DNA of 64,000 nucleotides, from NCBI GenBank assembly GCA_040954595.2, contig CM082576.2, forward strand, positions 6,944,001-7,008,000, in the 5' to 3' direction. The stretch is from Balanoglossus misakiensis. Taxonomy: Eukaryota > Hemichordata. The position numbers were made by a program, and so were the translations under genes. Each line of letters opens with the position of its first letter. Position 1 is the first letter of the stretch. This document shows, piece after piece, positions 44,215 to 57,200 of the stretch. The notes below the pieces were generated by a model that ran no database searches, had not been told where the DNA came from, and saw nothing but the letters and a program-made list of their open reading frames with translations.

Positions 44215-46395
44215 ATGAGCAACAAGATGAAGATGATAATAGACTGTGATGCTGGGGTTGATGACGCCCAGGCCATCATGATGGCCCTTGCCCACCCTGA
44301 TGTAGAAGTGTTGGGGATCACATGTGTAGCTGGTAATGTGTCGGTGAACCAGGTTTCACTCAACGTTTTACGTATACTCAAAGCATGTGGTAAATTAGAC
44401 GAGGTAAGATGGCTGTTTCTACTGCTTGAAGTTTTTGTCACTTTTCTGAATTGCAACACAAGTGCCAGTCCAGAAGATTCACATCGTCATGGTGATCGAC
44501 TGTTGGTTTTGCAATATTGAGAACCATAGTCACTAAATATCTATCATTTTAGATTCCAGTTCACAAAGGTGCTGCATCATCACTCGTAAGTCGAGACATC
44601 ACCCTGGCTACCCACTACCATGGCGATGATGGTTTGGGTGATAATCCAGATGTAAACGCACCAGATGGGAGCCACATATCTTCAAAGCATGCTGTACATG
44701 CTTTAATTGAGCATGTCAACAACAATCCGTCAGAAGTCTCCATCGTGGCCATTGGTCCACTGACTAACTTAGCCCTGGCAGCAAGACTGGATCAAACGTT
44801 CACCCAGAAGGTCAAAGAGATTAGTATCATGGGAGGGAATATAACAGGTAAAGAAATCGCACATTGAAAGTGTATAAACAGGATACAGTAACTCTGGCGA
44901 TGCAAATATGAAATTTGACCTGGAATTTGTAATAGATGGAATATGTATGATCAGAATTATGTTTGCATAAAAGCAAATAAGCATGGTTTAATTGGAAGTT
45001 GTACTCGAAATAACTGTATACACACTCACATTTTATTGGAAGGTTACAATTAATAAATACATGTACAAATACACACAAACAACCAACATATCTACTTGCA
45101 TAGCACTGAGGTACTTGTACATGTTAATGTGCACAATCATAACTCAACATTTCTGCAGTCACATTCCAATCTTAAATCACCATTATTATTTTCAAGGTCG
45201 GGGTAATGTCACTGCAACAGCGGAGTTCAATTTCTACATCGATGTTGAAGCGGCCCACGTGGTTTTAAATGATTTCCATTGCCCAATTTACATCAGCAGC
45301 TGGGAGATGACTCTCCAGCATGCATTAGACTGGGTGAGTGTTCGTTATGGCGGTACTGAAATATTCCAGTTATGGTTTGACACTTTAAAGTATAAAACAG
45401 TATTGTATCTAATTTATTACATTTCATGCACAGTGTTTTGCAAAATCTTTGATCTGATAGTCTGATCCATCCAAACTTATCAGCATAATTTTAGAAAAAT
45501 AAGATTTTACTCAAATGTACTTGAGATTAATGTAATAGATGTTACAATCCAGATATGTTACTATTTTTTGTATGTTATTTAGAAAACATATGTTCTCCCT
45601 TGTTGTTGGTCTATGATGTGAGAAGTTGTGATTTGGCTTGTGTGGTCATATTTATTAAGCGATAGAAGTTTTATTCCATGATTTCACTGTAGGATTGGTT
45701 CTGGAAGTGGATAGAAAAACCAACGGAAAAGGGCAGATTTATGAAGGATATCCATAAAACATCAATTGAGTACTATTCAACAGAGCGGGTGAGGAATTTA
45801 TTTTTAATATTTATAAATGGCTCTTTCTATGACAGATGGAGGATATTGTATCCAATACTAGTATGCAATGTAGCTATGTGCATGATGGGTGATTATAGGA
45901 TGTATTGACAACAATTCAGATGTTAACAATTTGAAAAGAAAGAAAAGCATTTCTTCTTTGTGCTATTTTGAATGTTACTTTTGAAAACAAAATACTGACT
46001 CAGATACTTGAGAGGTGTGCTTTCATGATTGTGTGTACAATGATTTATAAGGGACACCGTTTTTAACCAAAATGCTACTTGAGAGTGCCCATGTTGTGAT
46101 GAACAACCCACCAAACTATTTCTTCCTTGCTGCACATCAGGGACAGAAGGAATGCAGTGGTCACGGTTACATCACATGTGACCCATTCGCCATGGCCGTT
46201 GCAATCAACAAGAACGTCATTAAAGAGATGAAGAAACACCACGTCACTGTTGAATTGTCCGGTTCAGTGTCCAGGGGACTCATGGTCGTGGATTGGACGG
46301 ACAAATTTGAGAAATCCAAGACGATCAACACTTGCATCGTCACCAAAGTGGATCTGGAGTCTTTCCAAAATATGATGGAGCTGTCCAATTCATAG
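44215..46395 (+). CDS. Inosine-uridine preferring nucleoside hydrolase family protein
   Basis: Cleaves the N-glycosidic bond of ribonucleosides in purine/pyrimidine salvage (family activity; substrate unknown here). Five exons: 44215-44403, 44553-44847, 45197-45333, 45693-45788 and 46141-46395. All phases agree, giving 323 residues, a normal family length. The N-terminal calcium- and ribose-binding motif is IIDCDAGVDDAQA (residues 8-20), the family's D-x-D-x-x-x-DD pattern. Other family features are the GNVSVNQV turn, YHGDDGLGD, VAIGPLTNLALAAR, IMGGNITGRGNVT followed by AEFNFYIDVEAA, and the late Asp in GYITCDPFAMAVA that completes the metal site. No signal peptide is visible, so it is probably cytosolic. 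The gene is convergent with the thioesterase pair. Vertebrates use nucleoside phosphorylases instead, so this gene points to an invertebrate. Confidence 0.92.
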
Positions 46396-46974
46396 ACATG
46401 AGTCTCTAGGAGACCATGATGGCTGAAATGTGGCATTGGCCCCACTCCTCCTTCCAGCGAAGAACTATTCAAATGTCTCATTATACATGAATCACTATTT
46501 CACATTCTCTTGTTTTTTTTATGCAGGATAAGAAATGCAAAGTTTCAAATCAAAGCATAATTTCGTTTGGATGTATTTACTTATCTACTAGTTAGAGAGG
46601 TTCACACTGTTGACTTTTTTGTGTCTACAAAAGAATCATTGCAGTTCACCTTCAATAACTGTGTAAATTCACTTATATTATCTTCCAGAAACATCGCAAA
46701 ATATTAAGCTGAAATTCACACCAGAGAAATTGTGTGTATCACTTTTGCCAAGGAAATAATGGAAAGGAGTTTAAATTTTTAATGAAGTATTAAAACTTGA
46801 CTAAAAGAGCTATTAGTTTTAAACAGATGTCTCCCTGTTATCTTACTCTTGTACAGTTTCTTTTTTGTCCCACACGCAATGAAAATCTTGTTAAATCTTC
46901 TTGTGTAAACAATTTCCTTCATGGAGGTACCAGTACTATAACCCTTCCCTTGAATTCCAACAACAATGTACTTC
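46396..46974. other. Convergent 3' region, hydrolase and thioesterase copy 1
   Basis: About 580 bp between two facing stop codons. I see no further exon and presume 3' UTRs. Confidence 0.5.
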
Positions 46975-49827
46975 TCAAAGTTTACTTGATTTTATAGACC
47001 CCAAACAACGACTGAAGAGTTTGAGTGTCTGTTTCCAACTCTCTTGTTGGGCATTGGCGTGTGGCTTTGCTCTTCCTCCCCATAATAAATAAAAGCCTGT
47101 GTATAAATGAAGGACAGGTATACAAACGCCTGCATTAGTGACACTGCAGTTTGAACATTACACAGTGATGTAGTTATAAGGTAACCAAAAGAATCGACTC
47201 ATGTCTATCCCCCAAAAATGGATGTACATGTATTTTGTCAAGAAAAACTCTTGCTGCATAGAGGCTATACTGTTTGAGATGAAAATTTTCATAGTACTTA
47301 CCTAAGCTATGATAGGATACATCACAGAATGGCGTGTATGCTGGCTCAATCAGGTGGCCTGCTTCAGGATAGATAAGTGTTTTAAAGTTCGTCTTGTTGA
47401 GGGCTTTTAGTCGTTTTACGGCTTCTTCTGCATAGAATTCACTTTTCCAGTTTTGGTCATCCCCACCTGCCACAAGCAGGAGCTCTGCCTTTAAATTTTC
47501 AAACTGAACAAAACATGATAAGAATTAATTAGTTAAAGGTATACGGTCACCTCCAATTTACATATCGCCATATATAGTTGAAATGGCGTATTTGAGTGTT
47601 CTAAAGAACGCTTTATTTTCGCGTGTGCCACCCACTGAAAATCTGTGATTGGTTAGATCTCGATTTACCACGGTAACTGTGGCTAAATTTGTATAGGTGA
47701 CCGTATACCTTTAATGGTCAGATCATCAATCTTTTATGGGATGATTTCACTTACTGCCAATACACTATTCTACAAGATATCCATTTTGAGAACCAAGATT
47801 AAGTGTTCTGCTTTAGTATATGCTCTTGATTTGCAAGTCTGTACAACGAGCATCACCTTGATTATATCCTTACTAGGTCAATATTCACTTACTTTGAAAA
47901 CAGAGTCTTCTTCCGGGTCCGCTACCAATTCCAGGCATGAAGCATTTCTATCCTCCATAAAAATCATCCTCTTATAATCGTAACTTTAAGAAACAGTATT
48001 GAAAACATAATAATTCTATTTATGGAACTTGATTTTGTTGAGAACAAATATCTTCTGTTTGCTATTGTATATGTTTAACCCAAGACATTATCGTATTGTT
48101 AAATTGCAGAATTAAAAGGAACGTGTCTGTAAGAACCAGATAGCCATGTAAATTAGACACCACAGTGTTGTGACTTACTCTGTGAAGGGTAGCATCTTGC
48201 CTCTGAAAGCCATGGAACTGTAGGTGTGCATATGAGCCCCATTCAGGCTGACCACTGCTTTCACCTTGAATAGCCAGGATGAGAAACGAGGAAATAGAAA
48301 AATAAAGATGAGTGTAATGGCATTCATGATTTTAAAAGGATCAAGATGCAGTGAAAATGGTTTCATTATTATGGTGAATAGAGATTTGGCCTGACTGAAG
48401 AAAGCAACTGAAATGAATTTTTCCCGGTAACTTGTTTACCTTGTCTGGAAAATATATCGCCATGGCAATTGCTAGTTCTCCACCTTTGGACAAACCTATC
48501 GTCCCTACCCCTCCTAGTTTGATGAAGTCACGGCTCATGAACCAGTTCAACGATTCCTTGGTGAGACAGACAGACAAACAAACAAATAAAAAACCCAATC
48601 AAATGAAGATCATGTCATACAAGTATTTTAAGTAGATAAGGCCTGTCTTGTCATACCCACAGAAAAAATCGTCATTTTTACTTACTTCAAAATAATCAAA
48701 GTCAACCTTCAAGAATTTCTTCGGTAGATCGTCATATCCACAAAATGCCAATGCAAACACAGCATAGCCATGGTTGGCAAGCAATGCTGCTCTCATCTCT
48801 ATCAATCCACCAGCAGTGCCGTAAAGGTCTATTATGCCTGGATATGGACCATTGCCTTTATAGAATATAGCAGGGAAATATCTGTACATTGTAAATCACT
48901 TTCGGGATTATGAAATGGCTTAACATTATCCATCAAACAGGCTTATCACCAAGTCATATACATGTATCTTCCATTATCTCGAGGATCAGAGTTACCATAG
49001 AAACAGTTTTACACCCATTTAATTATACTCCTCTTTGATATTTGCAGTTTTCTGGCATAAAATTCATATGAATCTTATAAAATGTACCGTGGGGAGTAAC
49101 CCTCCGAATAACGGAAGAATGTCAGCATTGCGACTTCATTTATATTCTTTGAGACATTTCAGTGACAATCTTGATTTCATAACCTTAAACCAAGATGGGA
49201 GATGAAGACGTTGTATCTTGCCTTTTGGTTTAAACAGTGTACCCCTAACTCTTCCTTCCTTCACTGGTATCCTTTCCATATTCTTTGCCATGTAATGGCG
49301 TTCGATCATTGTTGTACAAACTGGCGAAACTGTTTGGAACTCCTCTACGTCCAAGTGACCAGGATAGACAGAAAATTCCATGACGGACGGAGTTGTTACG
49401 TCATTCTTTGTGAATAGTAGGCCTTTTCGTTGACCTGGTGATTGAGTCTTGCTCCAAAATAAACCCATTGGTTCTATTCCTGTATTGCAAGAAATAATGT
49501 TGGGGTTCATAACTTTGCCTTTATAGATTAGCTGCCGTTGCACACGTCTCGAAACATATGTGCATGATGGTACAAGCGTTTTCCTCACAAAATTGTTCTG
49601 TCTCGCTTACCTTGATACGATCCCCCGATGGATGGTTGCTTGGCAACATCCACCTTTCCATCTCTTGTGGTAGTGTAATGGGCACGAGCTTCAAAATATT
49701 GCTTTTTGTCGTTTTCCACCACTGCCCTTATAGTAACAGGTATGGAAGGGGGGAGATGAGCTGCAGAAATAGAAACTGTCTCATCTGCCAGAGTTATTCT
49801 CGGTCTCACTTCTAACAGTGGATTCAT
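46975..49827 (-). CDS. Peroxisomal acyl-CoA thioesterase, BAAT/ACOT type I family, copy 1
   Basis: Hydrolyses acyl-CoA to free acid and CoA (family role), or transfers the acyl group if it acts like BAAT. Eight exons on the minus strand: 49827-49611, 49479-49222, 48855-48686, 48556-48440, 48264-48179, 47983-47893, 47503-47302 and 47096-46975. They encode 420 residues (family about 420). The N-terminal thioesterase/BAAT domain ([16 protein letters not shown]..., [13 protein letters not shown]) is followed by an alpha/beta hydrolase. The nucleophile is Ser238 in GLSKGGE, the acid is Asp328 in GGDDQNW and the base is His363 in EAGHLIEP, matching the spacing of vertebrate ACOTs. Ser rather than Cys favours thioesterase over amino-acid transferase. 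The last three residues are SKL, a textbook peroxisomal signal. Exon 2 appears to end at a GC donor. Exon 6 has changed more than the rest relative to copy 2. The start is the ATG at 49827; an upstream TTG is ignored. Confidence 0.92.
47533..47714. mobile_element. 174-bp MITE with 16-bp perfect terminal repeats and TTAA target duplication
   Basis: Inside the intron between exons 6 and 7 of thioesterase copy 1. The element runs 47537-47710, beginning AGGTATACGGTCACCT and ending with its exact reverse complement, and is flanked by TTAA on both sides. The same intron of copy 2 reads ATTAG-TTGA-TGGTCAG, an unoccupied site, so insertion followed the gene duplication. TTAA duplication is typical of piggyBac-type elements, but the termini do not look like classic piggyBac ends, so the superfamily is open. 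Confidence 0.88.
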
Positions 49828-50712
49828 TGTGCTCAATTTTCTTCAAAAAAGATTAACGTGGCATCAGCATAAAAACAGTACTGGGAAATAGGTGAATCAG
49901 CGTTCATCTATCCCGTGGTTTTCACAGAGTACAGTATTACAGACAGTGCAGTGGTCACTCATCTGTGCCATGCACTTTGATCTTTGGACTGGAGCTGAGT
50001 CTGACATTAGTTCAGGTCAATGCAAAGGCCTTTTCTAGAATGGCATAGTGATGTTTATATGTACATGTACATCATCTACGGTACTCAGCTCCACATTGAA
50101 TTTTGGAGGGAAAGTTCATGACAGGCGTTCTTGCTATTAAAACATGGCAAATCGTTTAGGTGTCACTATGGGCTTAATTTGGGTCAGTGGTCCAGAAGTG
50201 GTAATTCTTGATTGCATCTCCTTTGGGGACAGTCAGTTCAGCTATTGCAAGGGTTCACACAGGAAAAATACAGCCACCAACCAACCAGTCAGTCAGTCAG
50301 ATATATTAAATACTCCCATTGTGAATAACAATCATACATACATTACACTGCTGATATACAAATCACAGTGAGTTACATTCAATGCAGACAATTTCGACCA
50401 ACAGCATGCTGTTACAACTGTTTTAAATTTTATTCCAGAAACTGTTGTCAAACATCTGCCATGGAGTTGTTTGTATTAGTTACAACATTAAGTATACACC
50501 AGAGAACAAAATCAAATTTACACTTCATTTCAGAAGCATCTGTGAAGACTTCAATGATCAATCACTCCCATATCAGGTTCTAATAGCAATAGAAAAATAT
50601 ATAACTACACAAAGTTTAAAAAAATTACCACGCCAGCAATTATATCAGTTTTGAACTAATATTGGATAAACTGTAATTGCTCTTTTAAAAAACAAGACAA
50701 CAGTCAACAGTA
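49828..50712. other. Spacer between the two thioesterase genes
   Basis: About 0.9 kb holding the promoter of copy 1 and the 3' UTR of copy 2. No exon seen. Short frames at 50144-50654 have no recognisable content. Confidence 0.5.
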
Positions 50713-53590
50713 TCAGAGTTTACTCAGATGTCTTTGATTTCGAGACCCAAAACAACGACTGAAGAGTTTGAGCGTCTCTTTCCAACTTTCTTGTTGGGCA
50801 TCGGCGTGAGGCTTTGCTCTTCCTCCCCATAATAAATTAACGCCTGTAAGACAGGAACAAGTACATGCATCAGTGGCACTACAGATGTAGTTTTTGAAAA
50901 GTTTGCTTTTTATGAGGTGAAGCCAGCAGTACATGTGCTCCATCTATGAATCGTCAAACGCCAAATTTCCTGGTTCAGCACTTCTTGAAAACTGAACCGT
51001 GCATATCAAATTAACACTTGTTGGAATGTTCGTGATCCAAGATGTGGTCTCATCAATGCTGCTTGAAGAGCAAAATGAAAAAAAAAAATTCTTACCAAGC
51101 GAATGATAAGATTTGTTACTATATGGAGTAAACGCCTGCTCTATCAGGTGGCCTGCTTCAGGATAGATAAGTATTTTAAAGTTCGTCTTGTTGAGGGCTT
51201 TTAGTCGTTTTACGGCTTCTTCTGCATAGAATTGACTTTTCCAGTTTTGGTCATCCCCACCTGCCACAAGCAGGAGCTCTGCCTCTAAATTTTCAAACTG
51301 AACGAACATGACAAGAATGAATTAGTTGATGGTCAGATCATCAATCTTTTATAGGATGCTTTCATTTCCTGCCAATACATTATTTTACAAGCTATCTGTT
51401 CTGATAATCAGGATGAGTGGCCTACTTTAGTGTATGTTGTTGATTTGCAAGACATCTCTCTGTACAACGTGTATCACCTTGATTAATATATCCTTTTGTT
51501 TGCATCACCCATGAATCCCATTTCATGCTCGATCATCTTCCTGCAATTGTAAAACTGCTTTGAAAAACTTTCTTGACTTGGTAACTCATTAAAGACATCA
51601 CATATTTGAATATGTCTACACACTGAATATTTCTGCTGGATCATAATGTCTCTTATCACTTACTTTAAAAACAGAGTCTTCTTCCGGATCCGATACCAAT
51701 TCCAGGCATGAAACACTCCCATCCTCCAAAAAAATCATCCTTCCAGAATCATAGCTTCAAGAAACAATATTGGATACATAATTATTCTTTGAAGCTGCAT
51801 TTTGTTGTGAACAAGACTATTTTATTTGCTACGTGTTCAACCCACAACCTCATCATTAATATATAATAAAAAGGAAATGGTCCAACATGGCGATCACTGC
51901 ACTACAGTGTTGTGACTTACTCTGTGAAGGGTAGCATCTTGCCTCTGAAAGCCATGGAACTGTAGGTGTGCATATGAGCCCCATTCAGGCTGACCACTGC
52001 TTTTACCTTGAATTGAGAGGAGAAACATGGAAATAGAAAAATAAAGATGAGTGTAATGGCATTCATGATTTTAAAAGGATCAAGATGCAGTGAAAATGGT
52101 TTCATTGATGGTGAATAGAGATTTGGCCTGACTGAAGAAAGCAACTGAAATGAATTTTTCCCGGTAACTCGTTTACCTTGTCTGGAAAATATATCGCCAT
52201 GGCAATTGCTAGTTCTCCACCTTTAGACAAACCTATCGTCCCTATCCCTCCTGGTTTTATGAAGTCAAGACTCGTGAACCAGTCCAACGATTCCTTGGTG
52301 AGCCAAACAAACAAAGAACATGTAAGTTTAATGTCACCTACGATCATTTACATAAATCAATCAATCTATATTGAAAAATTATTTCAGAACATATCTTGTG
52401 TTGTTTTCCTTGTCACATACACACCAAAAACATTGTTTTCTCTTACTTCAAAATAATCAAAGTCAATTTCCATAAAGGTACTTGGTAGATCGTCATATCC
52501 ACAATATGCCAATGCCAACACAGCATAGCCATGGTTGGCAAGCAATGCTGCTCTCATCTCCATCAATCCACCAGCAGTGCCATAAATGTCGATTATACCT
52601 GGATATGGACCGTTGCCTAGTATTTGGTATGAAACAAGAGAAAGGTTTGGATGAATTAATCTCTACCAAACGCCTGCATGTGACACTGACATTAATATAA
52701 ATCCAACAGAAAAACAAAATTGTAATGACAAGTATGTATGTGTCATGATTTTTCAGGACTTTCAGGATATGAGGGGACAGGTTGTCAAGAGCAGAAATAG
52801 ATTCAAGTTATGAGTAAAATCTGAGATATTTGGATAAAAATCTTGATTTCATGACCTTAAACCAAGATGGGAGATATTAAGACGTTGTTTCTTGCCTTTT
52901 GGTATAAACAGTGTACCCCTAACTCTTCCTTCCTTCACTGGTATCCTCTCCATATTCTTTGCCATGTAATGGCGTTCAATCATTGTTGTACAAACTGGCG
53001 ACACTGTCTGGAACTGCTCTACGTCCAAGTGACCAGGATAGACAGAAAATTCCATGATGGCCGGTGTTGTTACGTCATTCTTGGCCAATCGCAGGCCTGT
53101 GCGTTGACCTGGTGACTGAGTCTTGCTCCAAAATAAACCCATTGGTTCTATTCCTGTATTGATAAACAGCACATAAAAAGTTCACGCTCAATGCAGACTT
53201 TGACAGTTGGATAAACACTAACAGGTAGAATGACCCACACTTTTGATGACATGTTTTGTTCTATAAGCCATCTTTACTGAACAGATCAGTCACAATATCC
53301 AGCTCAGTGCACTGAAAATACTGGCATTTTTATTTTTCAACGGAACTTGAAACATTTCACCTGCATGTCTTACCTTGATATGACCCTCCAACGGATGGTT
53401 GCTTGGCAACATCCACTTGTCCATCTCTTGTGGTTGTGTAATGGGCACGAGCTTCAAAATATTGCTTTTTGTCATTTTCCACCACCGCCCTTATAGTAAC
53501 AGGTATGGAAGGTGGTAGATGCGATGCAGAAATAGAAACTGTCTCATCTGCCAGAGTTATTCTTGGTCTCACTTCTAACAGTGGATTCAT
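50713..53590 (-). CDS. Peroxisomal acyl-CoA thioesterase, BAAT/ACOT type I family, copy 2
   Basis: Paralogue of the downstream copy, in the same orientation, with identical exon structure: 53590-53374, 53153-52896, 52616-52447, 52293-52177, 52006-51921, 51754-51664, 51297-51096 and 50843-50713. It encodes 423 residues. Exons 1-7 have exactly the same lengths as in copy 1; only the last differs (131 versus 122 nt). The catalytic triad is Ser238 (GLSKGGE), Asp328 (GGDDQNW) and His363 (EAGHLIEQ). The C-terminus reads RHLSKL, so the SKL peroxisomal signal is kept even though the residues before it differ. The C-terminal strand [18 protein letters not shown] is typical of ACOTs. Intron sequence is also shared with copy 1, especially beside exon 5, so the duplication is fairly recent or homogenised. 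Exon 2 ends at a probable GC donor, as in copy 1. It shares its promoter interval with THUMPD2 on the other strand. Confidence 0.93.
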
Positions 53591-54283
53591 AGAACTGAAT
53601 TTTCTGAAAAAAAGGAAGAAAGAGGATATAAAACCAAAATATATTCAGCCCCCCTCAATTTCAAGACCCCACTACCCATTTTGTGAATGCACAGCCTTAC
53701 TCTTGTTAAAGTCATGATCATATAACTCACCGTAAAAAACGGATGGTGCTCATATCTCATGTACCAGGCCGTAGCTGAAGTTCATATACCCGGTGATTGG
53801 ATTACATGAACTTTGGACAACAGTGTGGACTTCTCCCTACACAATGGTCGATCAGATTAGACTCTGGGACTCCTACCTGGGTCAAAGGTCAAAGTTCGTT
53901 TATCTGAGCTGGGGGATTGGGGTTTGTTTTGGTGGGATCCCGGACAAGCTGAGAGAGACGTTGAGCAGTTTTCAATATAGTTTATTTCTAATTTGCACAT
54001 ATTATATATCAAAGAGATCTGATTCATCTTCTGATGGTTAGCTGAATTGAATGGCACTTACAGAACATAGCGGTCTTTCAAAATTTATCTATGTCCCCCG
54101 CAAAATAAAATGGTTCTTTCCACCCATCATCAAGCAGAGAGGTAGTTCCCCGTGACGTCATGGGTGGGTCAAAGGACATGTGACCTGACAAGGGATTCCA
54201 CCATCGCGCACAGCTAGCACCGAGCCTATCCGAGCCAAAGACGGACCACCAGCTCTTTCGAAACGCCTCCAAATCGTAACACA
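53591..54283. promoter_or_regulatory. Probable bidirectional promoter, thioesterase copy 2 / THUMPD2
   Basis: The start codons of two head-to-head genes are 693 bp apart, so both promoters must lie here unless there are distant 5' exons. No conserved core element stands out. Confidence 0.5.
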
Positions 54284-57200
54284 ATGATTTCGTACTTTGC
54301 TACAACCGGTCGAGGGCTAGAAAAGTTTCTGGCTGATGAAATCAGAGAAAAGTGTCATGCTGAAGATGTGAGTACTGCGTGTTTTAGCTCAATTATATGT
54401 TAGCATGATGACAATACTGCAACATGTGCGCAGTCTTGAATGCACACAACCGTCCGTCCAGTTGTTTAAATTCCACCGCATGATGTTTCCAAGCAACAAC
54501 TGATCACAATTGTTTTAATCACTGTCTATTTTTCAGATGAAGTGTATCGATGGTAAAGTTTTCTTTTCATCAGCTGCCGGTGTGGATCTTAAGTTACTGA
54601 AGTCTGCAGAGCGATTGATGATATGTATTGATTTCAGACCCAAAGTGAGGTTTCCATATGCAAAAGGTAAACTTTCTACTGATATTACAGCATTAGGAAT
54701 TCATGTTTTTCAATACATTGCTTTACAGTGATGACATCTGACTGTGGTAGGACAGTTTAATACCCCTGGATACTTGCCCCTATGGTTGAGAATTTCTGAG
54801 TGGTAAAATATGTAACTGTCCTAAGTGATATCACCTTTGACTTTGTTTTCTCCTCAGGGAAGAGCAGGAAATTGATCAGAAAAATTACTGAAGAAATAAC
54901 TACGTGGGAAAAGGGTCTGAAAGAATGGAGAAAATTCCAAGTAACGGAGGAAAAGGAAGTTTTGACCGAGAGCTGCGCGGTGACTAACACGAAAACCACT
55001 GAAACTGAACGTGGTGGAACTTTGCAGAAAGATGGAGAAGATACTGACCTCGGGTCATTCGAGAACCCCAAGGGTGATGTGTGGACTTGTGACTGGAAAT
55101 CTATGGACGATAGTTCATCATGCAACAATGTAGAGGGCGATAATGAATCACATGGTAGTCCAAAACATGGCACCATGTCATGTGACAATCCAGGGGGTGA
55201 CGCGACATCATGTCAGGCAACGTCAAGTGGACCACCGGCTGTGAAGAAAATGAAAATGGACATTTCAGACAAAGATAATGTTGGTGACAGTATTACGACA
55301 GCAGAAAGCAAAAGTCAGCTATGCGAAAATACCCAAGATAATGAAGCAGACTCTGCAGCCTCATCAAGTCAGGAGAGTGAAGCTGAGAAAATAAAATTTA
55401 GGATTTCTTGCAAATGCACTGGGAAGCTCAAAAATTATCATTCACCACAGGTATGCAGTGATATTTTTTTGTCATGCCAAATACAAAACATGTTAAAATA
55501 TTAAAGTACAATTACCTTGGAATGCCTGCTCTTTGTCGTAATGTGAATGAGAGATTTTTTTATCAGGGGTTGCATCAATGCAGATTTTGGATCAAGCCTT
55601 GTGAGATTGCATCCTGCTTTCCAAATATATTTACATATTTATATCAATTTCAGGAGTTTGCTGTCAACATGGGCACTTCATTGGCCCAAACGTATGGATG
55701 GAGGATAGAGTTGCGAAAACCTCAACTGGAGGTAGGTGAAACTTTCCATGTGTGTTCATCCAACTTCTCCATCAAAAGCAATTGAGATGGGCTGCCTTCA
55801 AACAGGATAAGAGTAGGATATGTTCACACATCTGTGTTTAAATTCACATCCATTTGTAGGTGTCGGTACATGTCAGTGACGAGTACTTCCTCATTGGTTT
55901 ACCTGTCACGGCCGAGCCACTGTCCAAGAGGGACTACATCAAGAAGATTGGAATCAGATCGACCATCGCTTGGAGCATGTGTAACTTGGCAAACATCAAG
56001 GAGGGCGATGTACTGCTTGACCCCATGTGTGGCACAGGAACTGTCCTTTTGGAAGCCGCAAAATCTTGGATGGTATATTTCATTCAGTTTCATAATGTTT
56101 TACTGTGTTTTGCTGTGTGTCTGCCAATTATTGACAATACAATACAATACAATACAATACAATACAATACAATACAATACAATACAATACAATACAATAC
56201 AATACAATACAATACAATACAATACAATACAATACAATAAAATGGATCTTTATTATTGATATGGGCAATACTTAGCAAATCTTCTCGAAGGAAAACAGAA
56301 TACACATGTACTAAAAGGTTGAATGATAGAACCCGTGAAGTTTGATGTTATAATTATGTATCTTTGTCTCAAGATTTCCTTTCATCTTCATTTTAGGGCA
56401 TAAAATGTGTCGGCAGTGACAACCATTTCGGCCAGTTGAAACTTGCCAAGGTAAACGTACAGCATGCCATGATGGAAGGAAATATACAGCTGCTCCATGC
56501 GGATGTGAAAAGTATGTCATTGCCAGAATATTATTTCATTGAATATTCACCACCGCCACCATGCATTATCATCATTTGCTTAATAAATAATAAACACATT
56601 TTTTGGCATGTCCAGCAGATGCATCCGTCTCATGTGTAGATCTTTCATGAGAAGTGTGCTGGTTAAGAATAGTTTCCATGTAAGAGTGCATGAAAAGAGA
56701 TATAATTAGTTCATCCATAATAGTCACCAACCAAGTGATGCTTTATGAGATTTTACCATCAGATCTTTCGCCGAGTCTCATGGCTTTACGTTAATTCTTT
56801 CTTGTTCAGATTTGCCACTGAAGGACAAGAGCATTGACTGTGTTGTGAGTGACATTCCGTTCGGTCTCAACCACAGCACTGTGGAAGATGTGCGAATACT
56901 CTACCCAGCCATGCAGAAAGAATTGAGTAGGTTAGTATATAGTGGGGAACTTCCAATTCATTGTGAATGGAAATTTGGAATGTAATTGACAAATAACAAT
57001 AGTTACCCATACATTCCACCAGAGTTCATTTTCTGAAATGTACATGACTACCAGGCAGGTGGTTTTTACTAACTTCTGGATCTTACCTGAACAACTGTCC
57101 TTGGTATGTCGTAATAATCCGTTATATTTCATATATTTGTCTTCCAGAGTTACAAAGCCAGGAGGACGAGCTGTTCTTCTCACAAGTGGCAGCATGGTGG

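Noticed and set aside
45989-46140. Extension of the last nucleoside hydrolase exon upstream to an ATG at 46072
   Set aside because: The phase-0 CAG acceptor at 46140 joins exon 4 directly to the conserved GHGYITCDP region; the extension is intron.
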